DNA from: Sipunculus nudus
Taxonomy: Eukaryota > Annelida > Sipuncula > Golfingiida > Sipunculidae
DNA: 64,000 nucleotides
Assembly: GCA_026874595.1 (NCBI GenBank)
Contig: CM049319.1
Span: forward strand, 12,551,601 to 12,615,600
Reading direction: 5' to 3'
Below, one piece after another: positions 1 to 11,122 of the stretch. The position numbers and the translations under genes are program-made. Position 1 is the stretch's first letter; the number at the start of each line of letters is the position of its first letter. The notes under the pieces were generated by a model. It was not told the DNA's origin. It saw only the letters and a program-made list of their open reading frames with translations, and did not search any database.

Positions 1-602
1 AAACTTGCATTTCTCGGGTTTATGTCATTCATGTGGGAAAATATTCAATAATCCAATAACACATGTGATTATCTCATGTGACCAGACTTCAAATGAGAGA
101 GAGATATTATGGAATGAAATAAATAATTCATTCAGTGTACATATAAGCTCTTATTTACATAATATAGACGATCTGACATTCATTTCTAAATTATTTAGTG
201 CTGAAATTCCTCTTAAGACAGAAGATGAGAAAAAAAGGTTTCAACAATATGTTTTAGATTTTCTGTACAGTGTTAGACATGTCATTGATGCGCTCTGGCC
301 GCCAGCATTGGAATATCTGATATTTGGGAAATCGTTTAGGATGAGGATGAGTTAAGACAATCACTGTGGTTATATGTCTATTTGGCAAAACATTGGTTTT
401 GCGTGGGTTTGTATGCCATGTTCATTAATGGATAAATATACGTTGTTATGTTAAAATTACGCACCAAGGAAACTTTTGATCTTTATTTTTCACCTAATTT
501 ACAGTGAATTGCACAGTTTGTATTTTTTTTATGTAAACCTTTGTATAATGTGTTGATGCTCTTCAGACTTGACGGAAATAAAGGTAATCAATCAATCAAT
601 CA
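1..602 (+). pseudogene. LINE1 3' end (ORF2 C-terminus and tail), unit A
   Basis: This is the 3' end of a non-LTR retrotransposon, cut by the window edge. Bases 5-355 encode the last part of ORF2 with a Cys/His cluster (CHSCG, then HVIISC) typical of the zinc-knuckle-like C-terminus of many LINE reverse transcriptases, ending FRMRMS and a stop. A short 3' UTR follows, then AATAAAGG and an (ATCA)n tail at about 583-602, a usual LINE 3' terminus. The same end recurs at 5447-6084, 18205-18838 and 30962-31592. Copies A and B keep the frame; C and D share small deletions that break it. Confidence 0.8.
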
Positions 603-816
603 TGCGTCCTATCTATCTGCGTCCCACTGGAACGTAATCGTCTTTTCATCATTTCACCATGACAAACTATTTAATTTTAAATTTTTTTATTGAAACCAAA
701 TCAGATCAGAATATATAATGAAAATATACGGCTGTCACTTGCACTGATATTCCTGTTTCCCGTTGAAAACCAGATAACTCTTAAAACCAACAGTTTTTGG
801 CCAAAACAACAATTAA

Positions 817-2230
817 AGGCGGTTTCACACCGGATGCGTCCGAACGAATATGACACGAACGAATATTTCTGTCGTTCCGACTAAAATCCTGTCGCATCCG
901 AAATTTCATTCACACCAAATCCGACCGCTATTTTTGGTTTACGACCGAGGAATTTTCGTCTCCGAAATTCGTATTGGACAGCTATATGAGAAATATATAA
1001 TAATAATAAATAATAAAGTTTATCTCTGAGTGTACAGACTGTATAATTGAAATAATTGGGCCTTGCTAGGTACCAGCTATAGTCCTGAGTTCATAGGTTA
1101 CATATATTTATTCCACTGACTGGACTCAGATTCTCATTTCAACATAAAAATGATTATTTAAAAATAATTGTGATATTTAAAAATGATATCTAAAAATAAT
1201 TGTGCAACCTGAAATTTCAACAGAACAGATTCCATTGCAACTTCTGCATTTCAAGTTAAATAAAATTTTTCATCACTAGTTTAGTTTGATTTATATTTGA
1301 TTTTCAAATCTGCCAATATGATTTAAAACAGTCTGCCCAAAGCTTTGAAACTTCTGTTTATATGCAAAACGTTTAACTAAAAATTATACTTTTGTAATAA
1401 TAAAAATGACATTTGAAAAAAGTTTTTGTTTCATGATTGTTTTCCCTAAATTTAACGCGGAACATTTTATTTTCGGGGGAGGGGTTGGGTAAGGAACACC
1501 AAGTCCTGGATAATGTTGCTTATTTGTGTACATATTGCTAATATAGGGAGGGGGGCTAGGGGGATGATCAATGTAATCATCCCTCCCCCCTCCCCCTTCA
1601 GAGAATAACTGTAATATATTGCAAATAATATATTAAGAATTAGAATTTACCATGAAATATTATATCTTAACCTGGTTTAAAAGTCTAAATGTTTTGTCCT
1701 CGATTGTATATTTAAATAATTGGCCAAGCGGCGATTGAAATCCCCTTTGATTAAAATATAATTCCCCCCAAGAAATATACGTATTATATAAAAAAAAGTC
1801 TGATTTTAATGGAAAAATCATTAGAGCTAAAAACAAGTTATAAATATCTGTTTCAATCAAATAAATTTGATTGAAATAAAAATTATCCCCCTTTTTATAT
1901 TTATCTTTTATCATATAATTTTAGAACAGTGGACAAGGAAACAACATTTCTTTGTTGTTTGGGTATTATATATCAAAAAGGTAACGTACAAATGAACAAG
2001 GCTGGTTATAAATGTTCCAGCTCTTTTGAGTTGAAGGTGAAAAGAAGCCATTCTTGTCCGATGCGAACGACAAAAAATAGAACATGTTCTATTTTTTTCG
2101 TTCGGATAGCGTCGTTCGGATTAGGTGTCTATGCACCAACATAAAATAAAGGATTTTATTTTTTCGTTCGTACAGCAAATTTTCGTTCGGACGTAAAATT
2201 TGTTCGGACGCATCCGGAGTGAAACCGCCT
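817..2230. mobile_element. Non-autonomous TIR element with TAA target duplication, unit A
   Basis: A 1414-bp element is bounded by inverted repeats beginning AGGCGGTTTCACACCGGATG, about 33 bp long, with extra subterminal CGTTCGGA-type motifs at both ends. It is flanked by TAA (814-816 and 2231-2233). Unit D has the empty site with a single TAA at 31806-31808, which proves insertion. The 3-bp TWA duplication and TIR style fit PIF/Harbinger-like elements. A TTAA reading (piggyBac-like) is possible but makes the TIRs unequal. No transposase is visible; short open frames inside look like chance. A G/C-rich hairpin lies at 1546-1595. Confidence 0.85.
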
Positions 2231-2754
2231 TAAACAGACAACAGTCGTCGGCGCGATATTTTTACAAAAAAAAAAAAAAAAAACCCACGTAGAGATTCAA
2301 TTTTTGCATATGGGTAAGTTTACATGTAATCTAAAATAGTTTTTTATTTTATTCCATATCTGTTTTAGTTTAGCGGTAATACACCATTGAAAAATACATT
2401 GTTTGTATCATAATTGTTTTTAATTGAAAAAAAAAAGATTATAAACACACAATAAAAAATGGCTAGAGATATTTGTATGTATTTCCATGTGATACTATTT
2501 TTCCACACGTACTGTTTGCCAAATGTGATATATATCGCGTTAAAATAATATAAAATAAATTATTTAAAAAATCTTCAAAGCAAAATCTGAGACAATGTTC
2601 ATATATATCTCTCATCTAACAGAGAATATTCAAAGGATTCCAAATATGTATATATCATTTGGGCCAAAATTCATTTTAATATGAATTCTAAAGCTAAATT
2701 AAACCAAGGTTGTTTGATAATCATAATACCTTTAGTTGGATTGCGCGTTGTTGT

Positions 2755-2935
2755 GCGCTGACACTCGTTGTTATGTACCTGCTTTGGGAACCTGGGAAGC
2801 CCGGACTGGTATTGCCCCACGGGCTATATTTAGAAATTAATGTCATGGAACGCCACGTCACGGACTTCCCCAGTGGGATTCCCTATCGTTACCACAAACA
2901 CTCCAAGAGTATATAAGGTGCCTGATATACCTAAC
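2755..2935 (+). promoter_or_regulatory. Family 1 promoter, unit A
   Basis: A TATA box (TATATAA, 2910-2916) lies about 130 bp before the ATG at 3040, with no ATG between. Upstream are CCACGTCA (2853-2860, a UPRE/CRE-like match), GGACTTCCC (2862-2870) and GGGATTCCC (2875-2883), both NF-kappaB/Rel-like, then ACCACAAACA (Runx/forkhead-like). The block recurs in units B, C and D and is largely conserved in diverged gene E (minus strand, 54000-54170) and fossil F (55890-56040). The 17-bp core from GGAACG to CACGG is identical in all of them. Factor assignments are inferred from motif similarity. Confidence 0.65.
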
Positions 2936-3039
2936 TTTCCACAACTTATTTTCAAGCCACTGGAGAGACACCGCCCTTGTCGTCATCATCGTCCAGAGAA
3001 CTTTACAATAAACTTTTGAACAGAGCATATTAAAACAAA

Positions 3040-3557
3040 ATGTGCGACCAGCACAGAGGTAAACCTTACCGCCTGGAGGCGCGCAGGTGTAAATGTCGTC
3101 AGTGTAGGCGGGAAACAGAAGGGTCGTCTGCTGTGATCGGACTCCTTGTGTCCTCAGCGGTCGGTGAGTGTACATAAAATCTATTATTATTGTGGTTATG
3201 ATAACATTTGTTATTATTTATTCAAATAATAATAATGATAATAATAATAATAATAATAATAGCCTGATAATAATAATAATTATAACAATAATAATGAATA
3301 ATGCTATTGTTATTATTATTATTATTATTGTTAGTAGTAGTAGTAGTAGAAGTAGTAGTAGTAGTAGTAGTGAAAGATAATAAATTAAAATTATTATTTC
3401 CATTTTTTCAGGTTTTATTGCTGCAGAGACAATACGCTCCAAACGACCCCATCCGTCGGTCTGTCCATGGCTGGCGGGGAAAACGAGCGAGTCACCGGAA
3501 ACTTCCGAACATTCCCGAGAGAGGAATCCATCGGGGGACAGTCTATCCAGCGTCTGA
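3040..3557 (+). CDS. Family 1 small Cys/Arg-rich protein, 89 aa, two exons (copy A)
   Basis: Exons are 3040-3163 and 3412-3557, with intron 3164-3411 (GTGAGT donor, TTTTTTCAG acceptor, phase 1). The start is the first ATG after the TATA box, with A at -3. Residues 1-28 are basic and carry C2 and a CxCxxC motif (C17, C19, C22). Residues 29-46 (SSAVIGLLVSSAVGFIAA) are hydrophobic, long enough for one membrane span. The tail 47-89 has KRPHP, C59, W61 and a Ser-rich acidic end. Diverged copy E matches at 75 of 89 residues with no indels. I do not recognise the family. A single-span membrane protein with basic N-terminus in the cytosol is inference; function unknown. Confidence 0.65.
3180..3375. 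repeat. Trinucleotide microsatellites in family 1 intron, copy A
   Basis: The intron holds runs of (AAT)n, (ATT)n and (GTA)n. They create long Asn, Ile, Leu, Val or Ser open frames on both strands that are not genes. The order and interruptions match unit D and differ from units B and C. Confidence 0.9.
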
Positions 3558-4098
3558 AGGATCAGAAACTAAACCCTTGAGAGAGGGGTTTTCTGACATC
3601 GCAATAGTCTCGCAGCTGGAGTGCGAGTTTCCAAATACGACATAAAGACGTCCTAATTTAAGAAGACGTGATCTCATCCGAGTTCAACGCGAGAAGAAAG
3701 TTCAGCTAGGTCACTTACGAACATCCTGCCGATGACGTATAGCCTGTAACCTGAGGGTTTCGGCTTTTTATATATAAACTGTTATTATATCCCCGAGCAT
3801 GCATATATATAGCAGGATTGACCGAAACACGTTGGACTGACAATGCCACGGGTTGTCTGAGCTCATTTGTGTTCCGGAAGGTCAGGGTGTACTTTAAAGG
3901 GGAAAAAAAATATTTTTTAATTTCGTGTTAAGATGACATATATCAATAGTTTGAATACACACAAAATATTTACAGGCCTAGCAGTATATATCTTTATACA
4001 CAGTACAAGCACTGTAACGTATACCCGTCACGTTACTGTTTTATTACAACTCATCATGATGATTATTCAATTGTATTTATTCATGAAGAGGAAATAAA
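3558..4098 (+). other. 3' UTR and poly(A) signal of family 1 copy A
   Basis: After the stop, about 540 bases lead to AATAAA at 4093-4098. The same context (TTCATGAAGA then AATAAA) is present in units B, C and D. Copy E has TTCATGAAGTTG then AATAAA on the minus strand at 52744-52749, so the 3' end is conserved between old paralogs. Confidence 0.6.
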
Positions 4099-4289
4099 AA
4101 CTTCAAGAATCATGTGTGATTCTGTGTTCAATTAACATTTTTATCATCACCTTTTCTAAATAACATCCAGTGTCTATAATATACAAAGCCGTATCCTCCA
4201 CGTGTTATCGTGTGGATGATGAAGACAAATTTAAACATTTTAACAAAGCGATAATTCCATATTAAAGGCACACGAATTTATAGTCACCT

Positions 4290-4715
4290 ATAGGCCATAT
4301 GAGTGGAATGTCATGAAAGTTTTTTTTATTTTCCTATATGAAAGGATCCTGTTTCTGTTTTGCCTCTTTCTCCCGTGTGTCTCATTATGTTCACGTTTCA
4401 ATTTTTATTTTTACATACATTTATCTGAAACAAACGTTATTTAAAAAAATGGCCCACTGGGGTTTGGGGGGGGGGGGGGGCTAGGAATAAAATCTAATGA
4501 ATTGATAAGATATTTTATGCGTTTATTAACGATCTTGTTGTGAAAGTTTCTCAAGATCCGACTCTTCTTGGTGACACGATATAGGATATACCAAAGGAAT
4601 TATCAGTGGGATTGCACCACCAGCTATATTTAGTATCTGGGTCATGTGGAACGACGCGTCACGGGAATCCCCTGTTACCATATTTACATACAACCTCAAG
4701 TGTTTACATGACACA
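4290..4715 (+). pseudogene. Decayed family 1 promoter copy and flank, unit A
   Basis: At about 4602-4712 the sequence repeats the family 1 promoter in degraded form: GCACCACCAGCTATATTTAG, then GTGGAACGACGCGTCACGG, AATCCCC, GTTACCATA and CTCAAGTG. The TATA box and gene body are missing. The 300 bases before it (4290-4600) reappear next to the other promoter fossil at 56062-56345. This marks an older family 1 copy whose body is gone. Confidence 0.6.
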
Positions 4716-4809
4716 TAGCTTAGGTCAGATCTCGAGGGACCTTATTCCAGGCAGTTAATATTATTGTATAAGGTACACATTTTGGAAGCTCCAGGAAAGT
4801 ATTTGATAT

Positions 4810-5350
4810 CTCGAGTTTGGCATCATATGTAATACCTCGAACTAAACTCCTAACCTTTTATTTTGTTGCAAGAAAAGAGCGGGTTGTGCATGTATTTCGC
4901 AAAAATTGTCAGTTTTTAAAACTGGCAACATATTTTGCCATCGTCTGGAGGAACGCCAATGGTACCGATGTTTTTTGTTGTATGGTGGATGTCGCAAAAG
5001 CTTTTGATCGATTACAATTTGGTTAAATCTTCCAAATTATATATGTTGCAAAGAGAATTTCCTTTTTATGTGATTCGTATTCTGTATTAAATGTGTATCA
5101 TACGTATACGGTGCATCATAGTGAAGTCAGTTCGGTCATTTTCTTTTTGGAAACAAACGGAGTGAGACAGGAAGGATTAGCTAGCCCACTTTTATTTAAT
5201 ATATGTATCCTGGTGTTCTTGTCAACGAGCTTAAAACAGATGGAACAGGTGGTCATATTAGACAATATTCTCTGGATGTCAGCCCTAAGTGTTTTTTTTC
5301 TATTTCAAACCGGAAACATCTTCAAATTTAATAGTCCATTTAAACTGCAA
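4810..5350 (+). pseudogene. Decayed LINE reverse transcriptase fragment, unit A
   Basis: Pieces of an RT domain are readable in shifted frames. 4975-5024 encodes VDVAKAFDRLQF, RT motif A (D..KAFD). 5156-5210 encodes NGVRQEGLASPLLFNIC, motif B (GVRQGG..SPLLFNI). Stops and frameshifts separate them, and no YADD is visible. It differs in sequence from LINE1 and LINE2. Unit D carries the same fragment at about 34420-34945. Confidence 0.7.
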
Positions 5351-5446
5351 AACATGTAGGAATTACTCTAGAATCTTGGGACTTCAGACCTAAATTTCCT
5401 TCAATTCTGAAAAGTTTAAAAATGTGATATGCCTTTTATCAGCCAT

Positions 5447-6084
5447 GCTGTGTTTCTCCTTTCATGTTTTGACGTTATTGAAAACTTGCATTTCTCGGGT
5501 TTATGTCATTCATGTGGGAAAATATTCAATAATCCAATAACACATGTGATTATCTCATGTGACCAGACTTCAAATGAGAGAGAGATATTATGGAATGAAA
5601 TAAATAATTCATTCAGTGTACATATAAGCTCTTATTTACATAATATAGACGATCTGACATTCATTTCTAAATTATTTAGTGCTGAAATTCCTCTTAAGAC
5701 AGAAGATGGGAAAAAAAGGTTTCAACAATATGTTTTAGATTTTCTGTACAGTGTTAGACATGTCATTGATGCGCTCTGGCCGCCAGCATTGGAATATCTG
5801 ATATTTGGGAAATCGTTTAGGATGAGGATGAGTTAAGACAATCACTGTGGTTATATGTCTATTTGGCAAAACATTGGTTTTGCGTGGGTTTGTATGCCAT
5901 GTTCATTAATGGATAAATATACGTTGTTATGTTAAAATTACGCACCAAGGAAACTTTTGATCTTTATTTTTCACCTAATTTACAGTGAATTGCACAGTTT
6001 GTATTTTTTTTTATGTAAACCTTTGTATAATGTGTTGATGCTCTTCAGACTTGAAGGAAATAAAGGTAATCAATCAATCAATCA
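5447..6084 (+). pseudogene. LINE1 3' end, unit B
   Basis: Same ORF2 C-terminus as at 1-602, here with a little more upstream coding sequence (FLLSCFDVIENLHFSG) and an intact frame to the stop at 5836. It ends in the AATAAAGG and (ATCA)n tail at about 6084. It is 5' truncated at the unit junction. Confidence 0.8.
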
Positions 6085-6298
6085 TGCGTCCTATCTATCT
6101 GCGTCCCACTGGAACGTAATCGTCTTTTCATCATTTCACCATGACAAACTATTTAATTTTAAATTTTTTTATTGAAACCAAATCAGATCAGAATATATAA
6201 TGAAAATATACGGCTGTCACTTGCACTGATATTCCTGTTTCCCGTTGAAAACCAGATAACTCTTAAAACCAACAGTTTTTGGCCAAAACAACAATTAA

Positions 6299-7712
6299 AG
6301 GCGGTTTCACACCGGATGCGTCCGAACGAATATGACACGAACGAATATTTCTGTCGTTCCGACTAAAATCCTGTCGCATCCGAAATTTCATTCACACCAA
6401 ATCCGACCGATATTTTTGGTTTACGACCGAGGAATTTTCGTCTCCGAAATTCGTATTGGACAGCTATATGAGAAATATATAATAATAATAAATAATAAAG
6501 TTTATCTCTGAGTGTACAGACTGTATAATTGAAATAATTGGGCCTTGCTAGGTACCAGCTATAGTCCTGAGTTCATAGGTTACATATATTTATTCCACTG
6601 ACTGGACTCAGATTCTCATTTCAACATAAAAATGATTATTTAAAAATAATTGTGATATTTAAAAATGATATCTAAAAATAATTGTGCAACCTGAAATTTC
6701 AACAGAACAGATTCCATTGCAACTTCTGCATTTCAAGTTAAATAAAATTTTTCATCACTAGTTTAGTTTGATTTATATTTGATTTTCAAATCTGCCAATA
6801 TGATTTAAAACAGTCTGCCCAAAGCTTTGAAACTTCTGTTTATATGCAAAACGTTTAACTAAAAATTATACTTTTGTAATAATAAAAATGACATTTGAAA
6901 AAAGTTTTTGTTTCATGATTGTTTTCCCTAAATTTAACGCGGAACATTTTATTTTCGGGGGAGGGGTTGGGTAAGGAACACCAAGTCCTGGATAATGTTG
7001 CTTATTTGTGTACATATTGCTAATATAGGGAGGGGGGCTAGGGGGATGATCAATGTAATCATCCCTCCCCCCTCCCCCTTCAGAGAATAACTGTAATATA
7101 TTGCAAATAATATATTAAGAATTAGAATTTACCATGAAATATTATATCTTAACCTGGTTTAAAAGCCTAAATGTTTTGTCCTCGATTGTATATTTAAATA
7201 ATTGGCCAAGCGGCGATTGAAATCCCCTTTGATTAAAATATAATTCCCCCCAAGAAATATACGTATTATATAAAAAAAAGTCTGATTTTAATGGAAAAAT
7301 CATTAGAGCTAAAAACAAGTTATAAATATCTGTTTCAATCAAATAAATTTGATTGAAATAAAAATTATCCCCCTTTTTATATTTATCTTTTATCATATAA
7401 TTTTAGAACAGTGGACAAGGAAACAACATTTCTTTGTTGTTTGGGTATTATATATCAAAAAGGTAACGTACAAATGAACAAGGCTGGTTATAAATGTTCC
7501 AGCTCTTTTGAGTTGAAGGTGAAAAGAAGCCATTCTTGTCCGATGCGAACGACAAAAAATAGAACATGTTCTATTTTTTTCGTTCGGATAGCGTCGTTCG
7601 GATTAGGTGTGTATGCACCAACATAAAATAAAGGATTTTATTTTTTCGTTCGTACAGCAAATTTTCGTTCGGACGTAAAATTCGTTCGGACGCATCCGGT
7701 GTGAAACCGCCT
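6299..7712. mobile_element. Non-autonomous TIR element with TAA duplication, unit B
   Basis: 1414 bp, same element and same insertion point as 817-2230. TAA flanks lie at 6296-6298 and 7713-7715. The right TIR is perfect here (copy A has point changes). Shared position means it was inserted once and then copied with the unit. Confidence 0.85.
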
Positions 7713-8242
7713 TAAACAGACAACAGTCGTCGGCGCGATATTTTTACAAAAAAAAAAAAAAAAAAAAAAAAACCACGTAGAGATTCAATTTTTGCATATG
7801 GGTAAGTTTACATGTAATCTAAAATAGTTTTTTTCTTTATTCCATATCTGTTTTAGTTTAGCGGTAATACACCATTGAAAAATACATTGTTTGTATCATA
7901 ATTGTTTTTAATTGAAAAAAAAAAGATTATAAACACACAATAAAACATGGCTAGAGATATTTGTATGTACTTCCATGTGATACTATTTTTCCACACGTGC
8001 TGTTTGCCAAATGTGATATATATCGCGTTAAAATAATATAAAATAAATTATTAAATAAATCTTCAAAGCAAAATCTGAGACAATGTTCATATATATCTCT
8101 CATCTAACAGAGAATATTCTAAGGATTACAAATATGTATATATCATTAGGGCTTAAATTCATTTTAATATGAATTCTAAAGCTAAATTAAACCAAGGTTG
8201 TTTGATAATCATAATACCTTTAGTTGGATTGCGCGTTGTTGT

Positions 8243-8423
8243 GCGCTGACACTCGTTGTTATGTACCTGCTTGGGGAACCTGGGAAGCCCGGACTGGTAT
8301 TGCCCCACGGGCTATATTTAGAAATTAATATCATGGAACGCCACGTCACGGACTTCCCCAGTGGGATTCCCTATCGTTACCACAAACACTCCAAGAGTAT
8401 ATAAGGTGCCTGATATACCTAAT
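8243..8423 (+). promoter_or_regulatory. Family 1 promoter, unit B
   Basis: TATATAA at 8398-8404, CCACGTCA at 8341-8348, GGACTTCCC at 8350-8358 and GGGATTCCC at 8363-8371. Spacing is the same as in unit A. Confidence 0.65.
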
Positions 8424-8527
8424 TTTCTACAACTTATTTCCAACCCACTGGAGAGACACCGCCCTTGTCGTCAACATCGTCCAGAGAACTTTACAATAAA
8501 TTTTTGAACAGAGCATATTAAAACAAA

Positions 8528-8712
8528 ATGTGCGACCAGCACAGAGGTAAACCTTACCGCCTGGAGGCGCGCAGGTGTACATGTCGTCAGTGTAGGCGGG
8601 AAACAGAAGGGTCGTCTGCTGTGATCGGACTCCTTGTGTCCTCAGCGGTCGGTGAGTGTACATAAAATCAATTATTATTGTGGTTATGATAACATTTGTT
8701 ATTTTTTATTCA

Positions 8713-8748
<36 letters not shown>

Positions 8749-9311
8749 TATTATTATTATTATTATTATTATTATAACAATAATAATGAATAATGCTATT
8801 ATTATTATTATTATTATTAGTAGTAGTAGTAGTAGTAGTAGTGAATGTTTGTAACAATAGTAGTAGTTGCAGTGGTAGTGGTAATATTTGTAATATTGAA
8901 TATAGGATGTAGCTGAATGGCATGATATAAAAAAAAAACAAAAAAAAAAAAACAAGTTTATATGATTTAAACGGTTGTACGTACGTACTAGACATCATGT
9001 AATACCTTGCGACATTGTTGGAAATTAGTATACACAACACTATATATAAACATGTGCACACTTTAACATTAATATACTAGAGCACTAATATATATTTCTG
9101 GGTTTAGAGCTACTTGACAAATCGTGAAAGATAATAAATTAAAATTATTATTTCCAATTTTTCAGGTTTTATTGCTACAGAGACAATACGCTCCAAACGA
9201 CCCCATCCGTCGGTCTGTCCATGGCTGGCGGGGAAAACGAGCGAGTCACCGGAAACTTCCGAACATTCCCGAGAGAGGAATCCATCGGGGGACAGTCTAT
9301 CCAGCGTCTGA
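8528..9311 (+). CDS. Family 1 small Cys/Arg-rich protein, 89 aa, two exons (copy B)
   Basis: Exons 8528-8651 and 9166-9311, intron 8652-9165 (514 bp). The protein differs from copy A at K18T and A46T only; CxCxxC, the hydrophobic stretch 29-46 and the stop are the same. The intron is about 266 bp longer than in A and D, through a block after the GTA repeats (about 8840-9125). Splice sites are GTGAGT and TTTTTCAG. Function unknown. Confidence 0.62.
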
Positions 9312-9850
9312 AGGATCAGAAACTGAACCCTTGAGAGAGGGGTTTTCTGACATCGCAATAGTCTCGCAGCTGGAGTGCGAGTTTCTAAATACGACATGTC
9401 ACGTCCTAAATTAAGAAGACGTGATCTCATCCGAGATCAACGCGAGAAGAACGTTCAGCTAGGTCACTTATGAACATCCTGCCGATGACGTATATCGCCT
9501 GTAACCTGAGGGTTTCGGCTTTTAATATAAAATGTTATTATATCCCCGAGCATGCATATATATAGCAGGATTGACCGAACACGTTGGACTGACAACGCCA
9601 CGGGTTGTCTGCGCCCATTTGTGTTCCGAGAGGTCAGGGTGTACTTTTAGGGGAGAAAAAAAATATTTTTAATTTCGTGTTAAGATGACATATATCAATA
9701 GTTGGAATACACACAAAATATTTACAGGCCTAGCTGTATATATCTTCATACATAGTACAAGCACTGTAACGTATACCCGTCACGTTACTGTTTTATTACA
9801 ACTCATCATGATGATTATTTAATTGTATTCATTCATGATGAGGAAATAAA
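9312..9850 (+). other. 3' UTR and poly(A) signal of family 1 copy B
   Basis: Homologous to the unit A 3' UTR. AATAAA lies at 9845-9850, in the same TTCATGATGAGG-type context. Confidence 0.55.
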
Positions 9851-10171
9851 AACTTCAAGAATCATGTGTGATTCTGTGTTCAATTTACATTTTCACCATC
9901 ACCTTTTCTAAATAACATCCAGTATCTATAATATACAAAGCTGTATCCTCCACTTGTTATCGTATGGATGATGAAGACGAATTTAAACATTTTAACAAAG
10001 CGATAATTTCATATTAAAGTCACACGAATTTAACCTATAGGTCATTAGTATGCTGTGTGAGCAGTCACTAGAGAACAAAATTGATCTTGCGGACTTAAGA
10101 CCTGTTTCAGATTGTAACTGAGCAAGAAAGGTTTCCTGGTGGAATCTTGATTTAAATGCATAAACCTCGTA

Positions 10172-11047
10172 ATGACCAAGGGGAGTCTCTTGATGAATAA
10201 TTGGCAAGAGATTGTTACAATTAAGCTTTGTTTTTGTATGGTGCACCAGCTGAGGAACAGGGCTGCATCATCTCGTGTACCTGTAGATGAAGAACACACT
10301 GTGATGCAAATTCAGTCTCAACCTCTTATCGATATGGCTGTAAGTACTGGAGGTAAAAAAGAAGATACTGCACGAGGTGATCTTGTCAAACAGTTAATAT
10401 CCCTTGATATGAAACTCACTGCGCTTAGCCAGAAACAGATGTCCTTTGAAGAACACGTCAACGAACGTTTGGACAGTCATCAGACTTATCTAAATGAGGT
10501 TCAGGGCCAGGTGGAGGAAGCATCCGACAAAATCAGACAGACAGATACGCAATTGTGTGAACAATTGAGACCATGCTGAAATTAGCTCAGTCTGTGAGCA
10601 GGGACTATAAGGGACTTCGCTAAACACAATACTCCATCCGCTCCTACTACAAGGAGCACGCCCTAAAACACGAGTTGTAATCCAGGTGCTGCACAGGCTC
10701 AGTGGTCTCAAAATTTCAGGCAAATGTCTCAAACTGTACCTACACCCCAGTATAAACAATTGCCGCGTGAGGGTACATATTTTAGAGCGACAAGTGTAAA
10801 TAATTGGAGGTCACAGATTTATTTAGGGCACTTACCACTTGACATTACAGAATGTCGGCTAAACAATCATCTTGCTGAGCGTAATGTGTCAGCCCATGAA
10901 ATTGTAATGTTACCTAAGAGGAACATGAGGGCGCTTGGTGCGCGTATAACACTTGATGTCGACAATCTCTACAGGATTGAGAGAGGGGATTTCTGGCCGG
11001 ACGGTGTCTATGCCAGGAAATGGCGGCCGTTGGGACAGAGAACGTGA
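10172..11047 (+). pseudogene. LINE1 ORF1 remnant
   Basis: 10172-10579 encodes a polar, heptad-like segment (from about QLISLDMKLTALSQKQMSF to VEEASDKIRQ), probably coiled coil. 10724-11047 encodes IYLGHLPLDITE, then ALGARITLDVDN, then WPDGVYARKW. This resembles the RRM-like and C-terminal region of LINE ORF1 proteins, which bind the element RNA. The two parts are separated by a stop and frameshift at about 10577-10723. Confidence 0.6.
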
Positions 11048-11122
11048 TGTATAAACTCTGTTCTGTTCAATAAGTGAAGTAAAGGATTTGCAGGATAATT
11101 GTTTACCTTAACTGTCTAAAAC

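Noticed and set aside
1660-2144. Conserved 84-aa and 71-aa open frames repeated in units A, B and C
   Set aside because: They lie inside the TAA element and are identical only because the units were duplicated. They show no domain and no substitution pattern of a gene.
2710-2916. 68-aa open frame over the family 1 promoter in each unit
   Set aside because: It covers the TATA box and binding-site block. Conservation follows the sites, and in copy E the frame is opened differently.
2858-3175. Antisense open frames over family 1 exons (MYTHRPLRTQ type)
   Set aside because: Shadow of the sense exon. Sense-strand codon changes between A and E are mainly at third positions.
3168-3442. Long open frames of Asn, Ile, Leu, Tyr, Val or Ser over the trinucleotide repeats (also 8699-9061, 21459-21821 and 32725-33080)
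   Set aside because: They are translations of (AAT)n/(GTA)n microsatellites inside introns, open on both strands, with no other coding signs.
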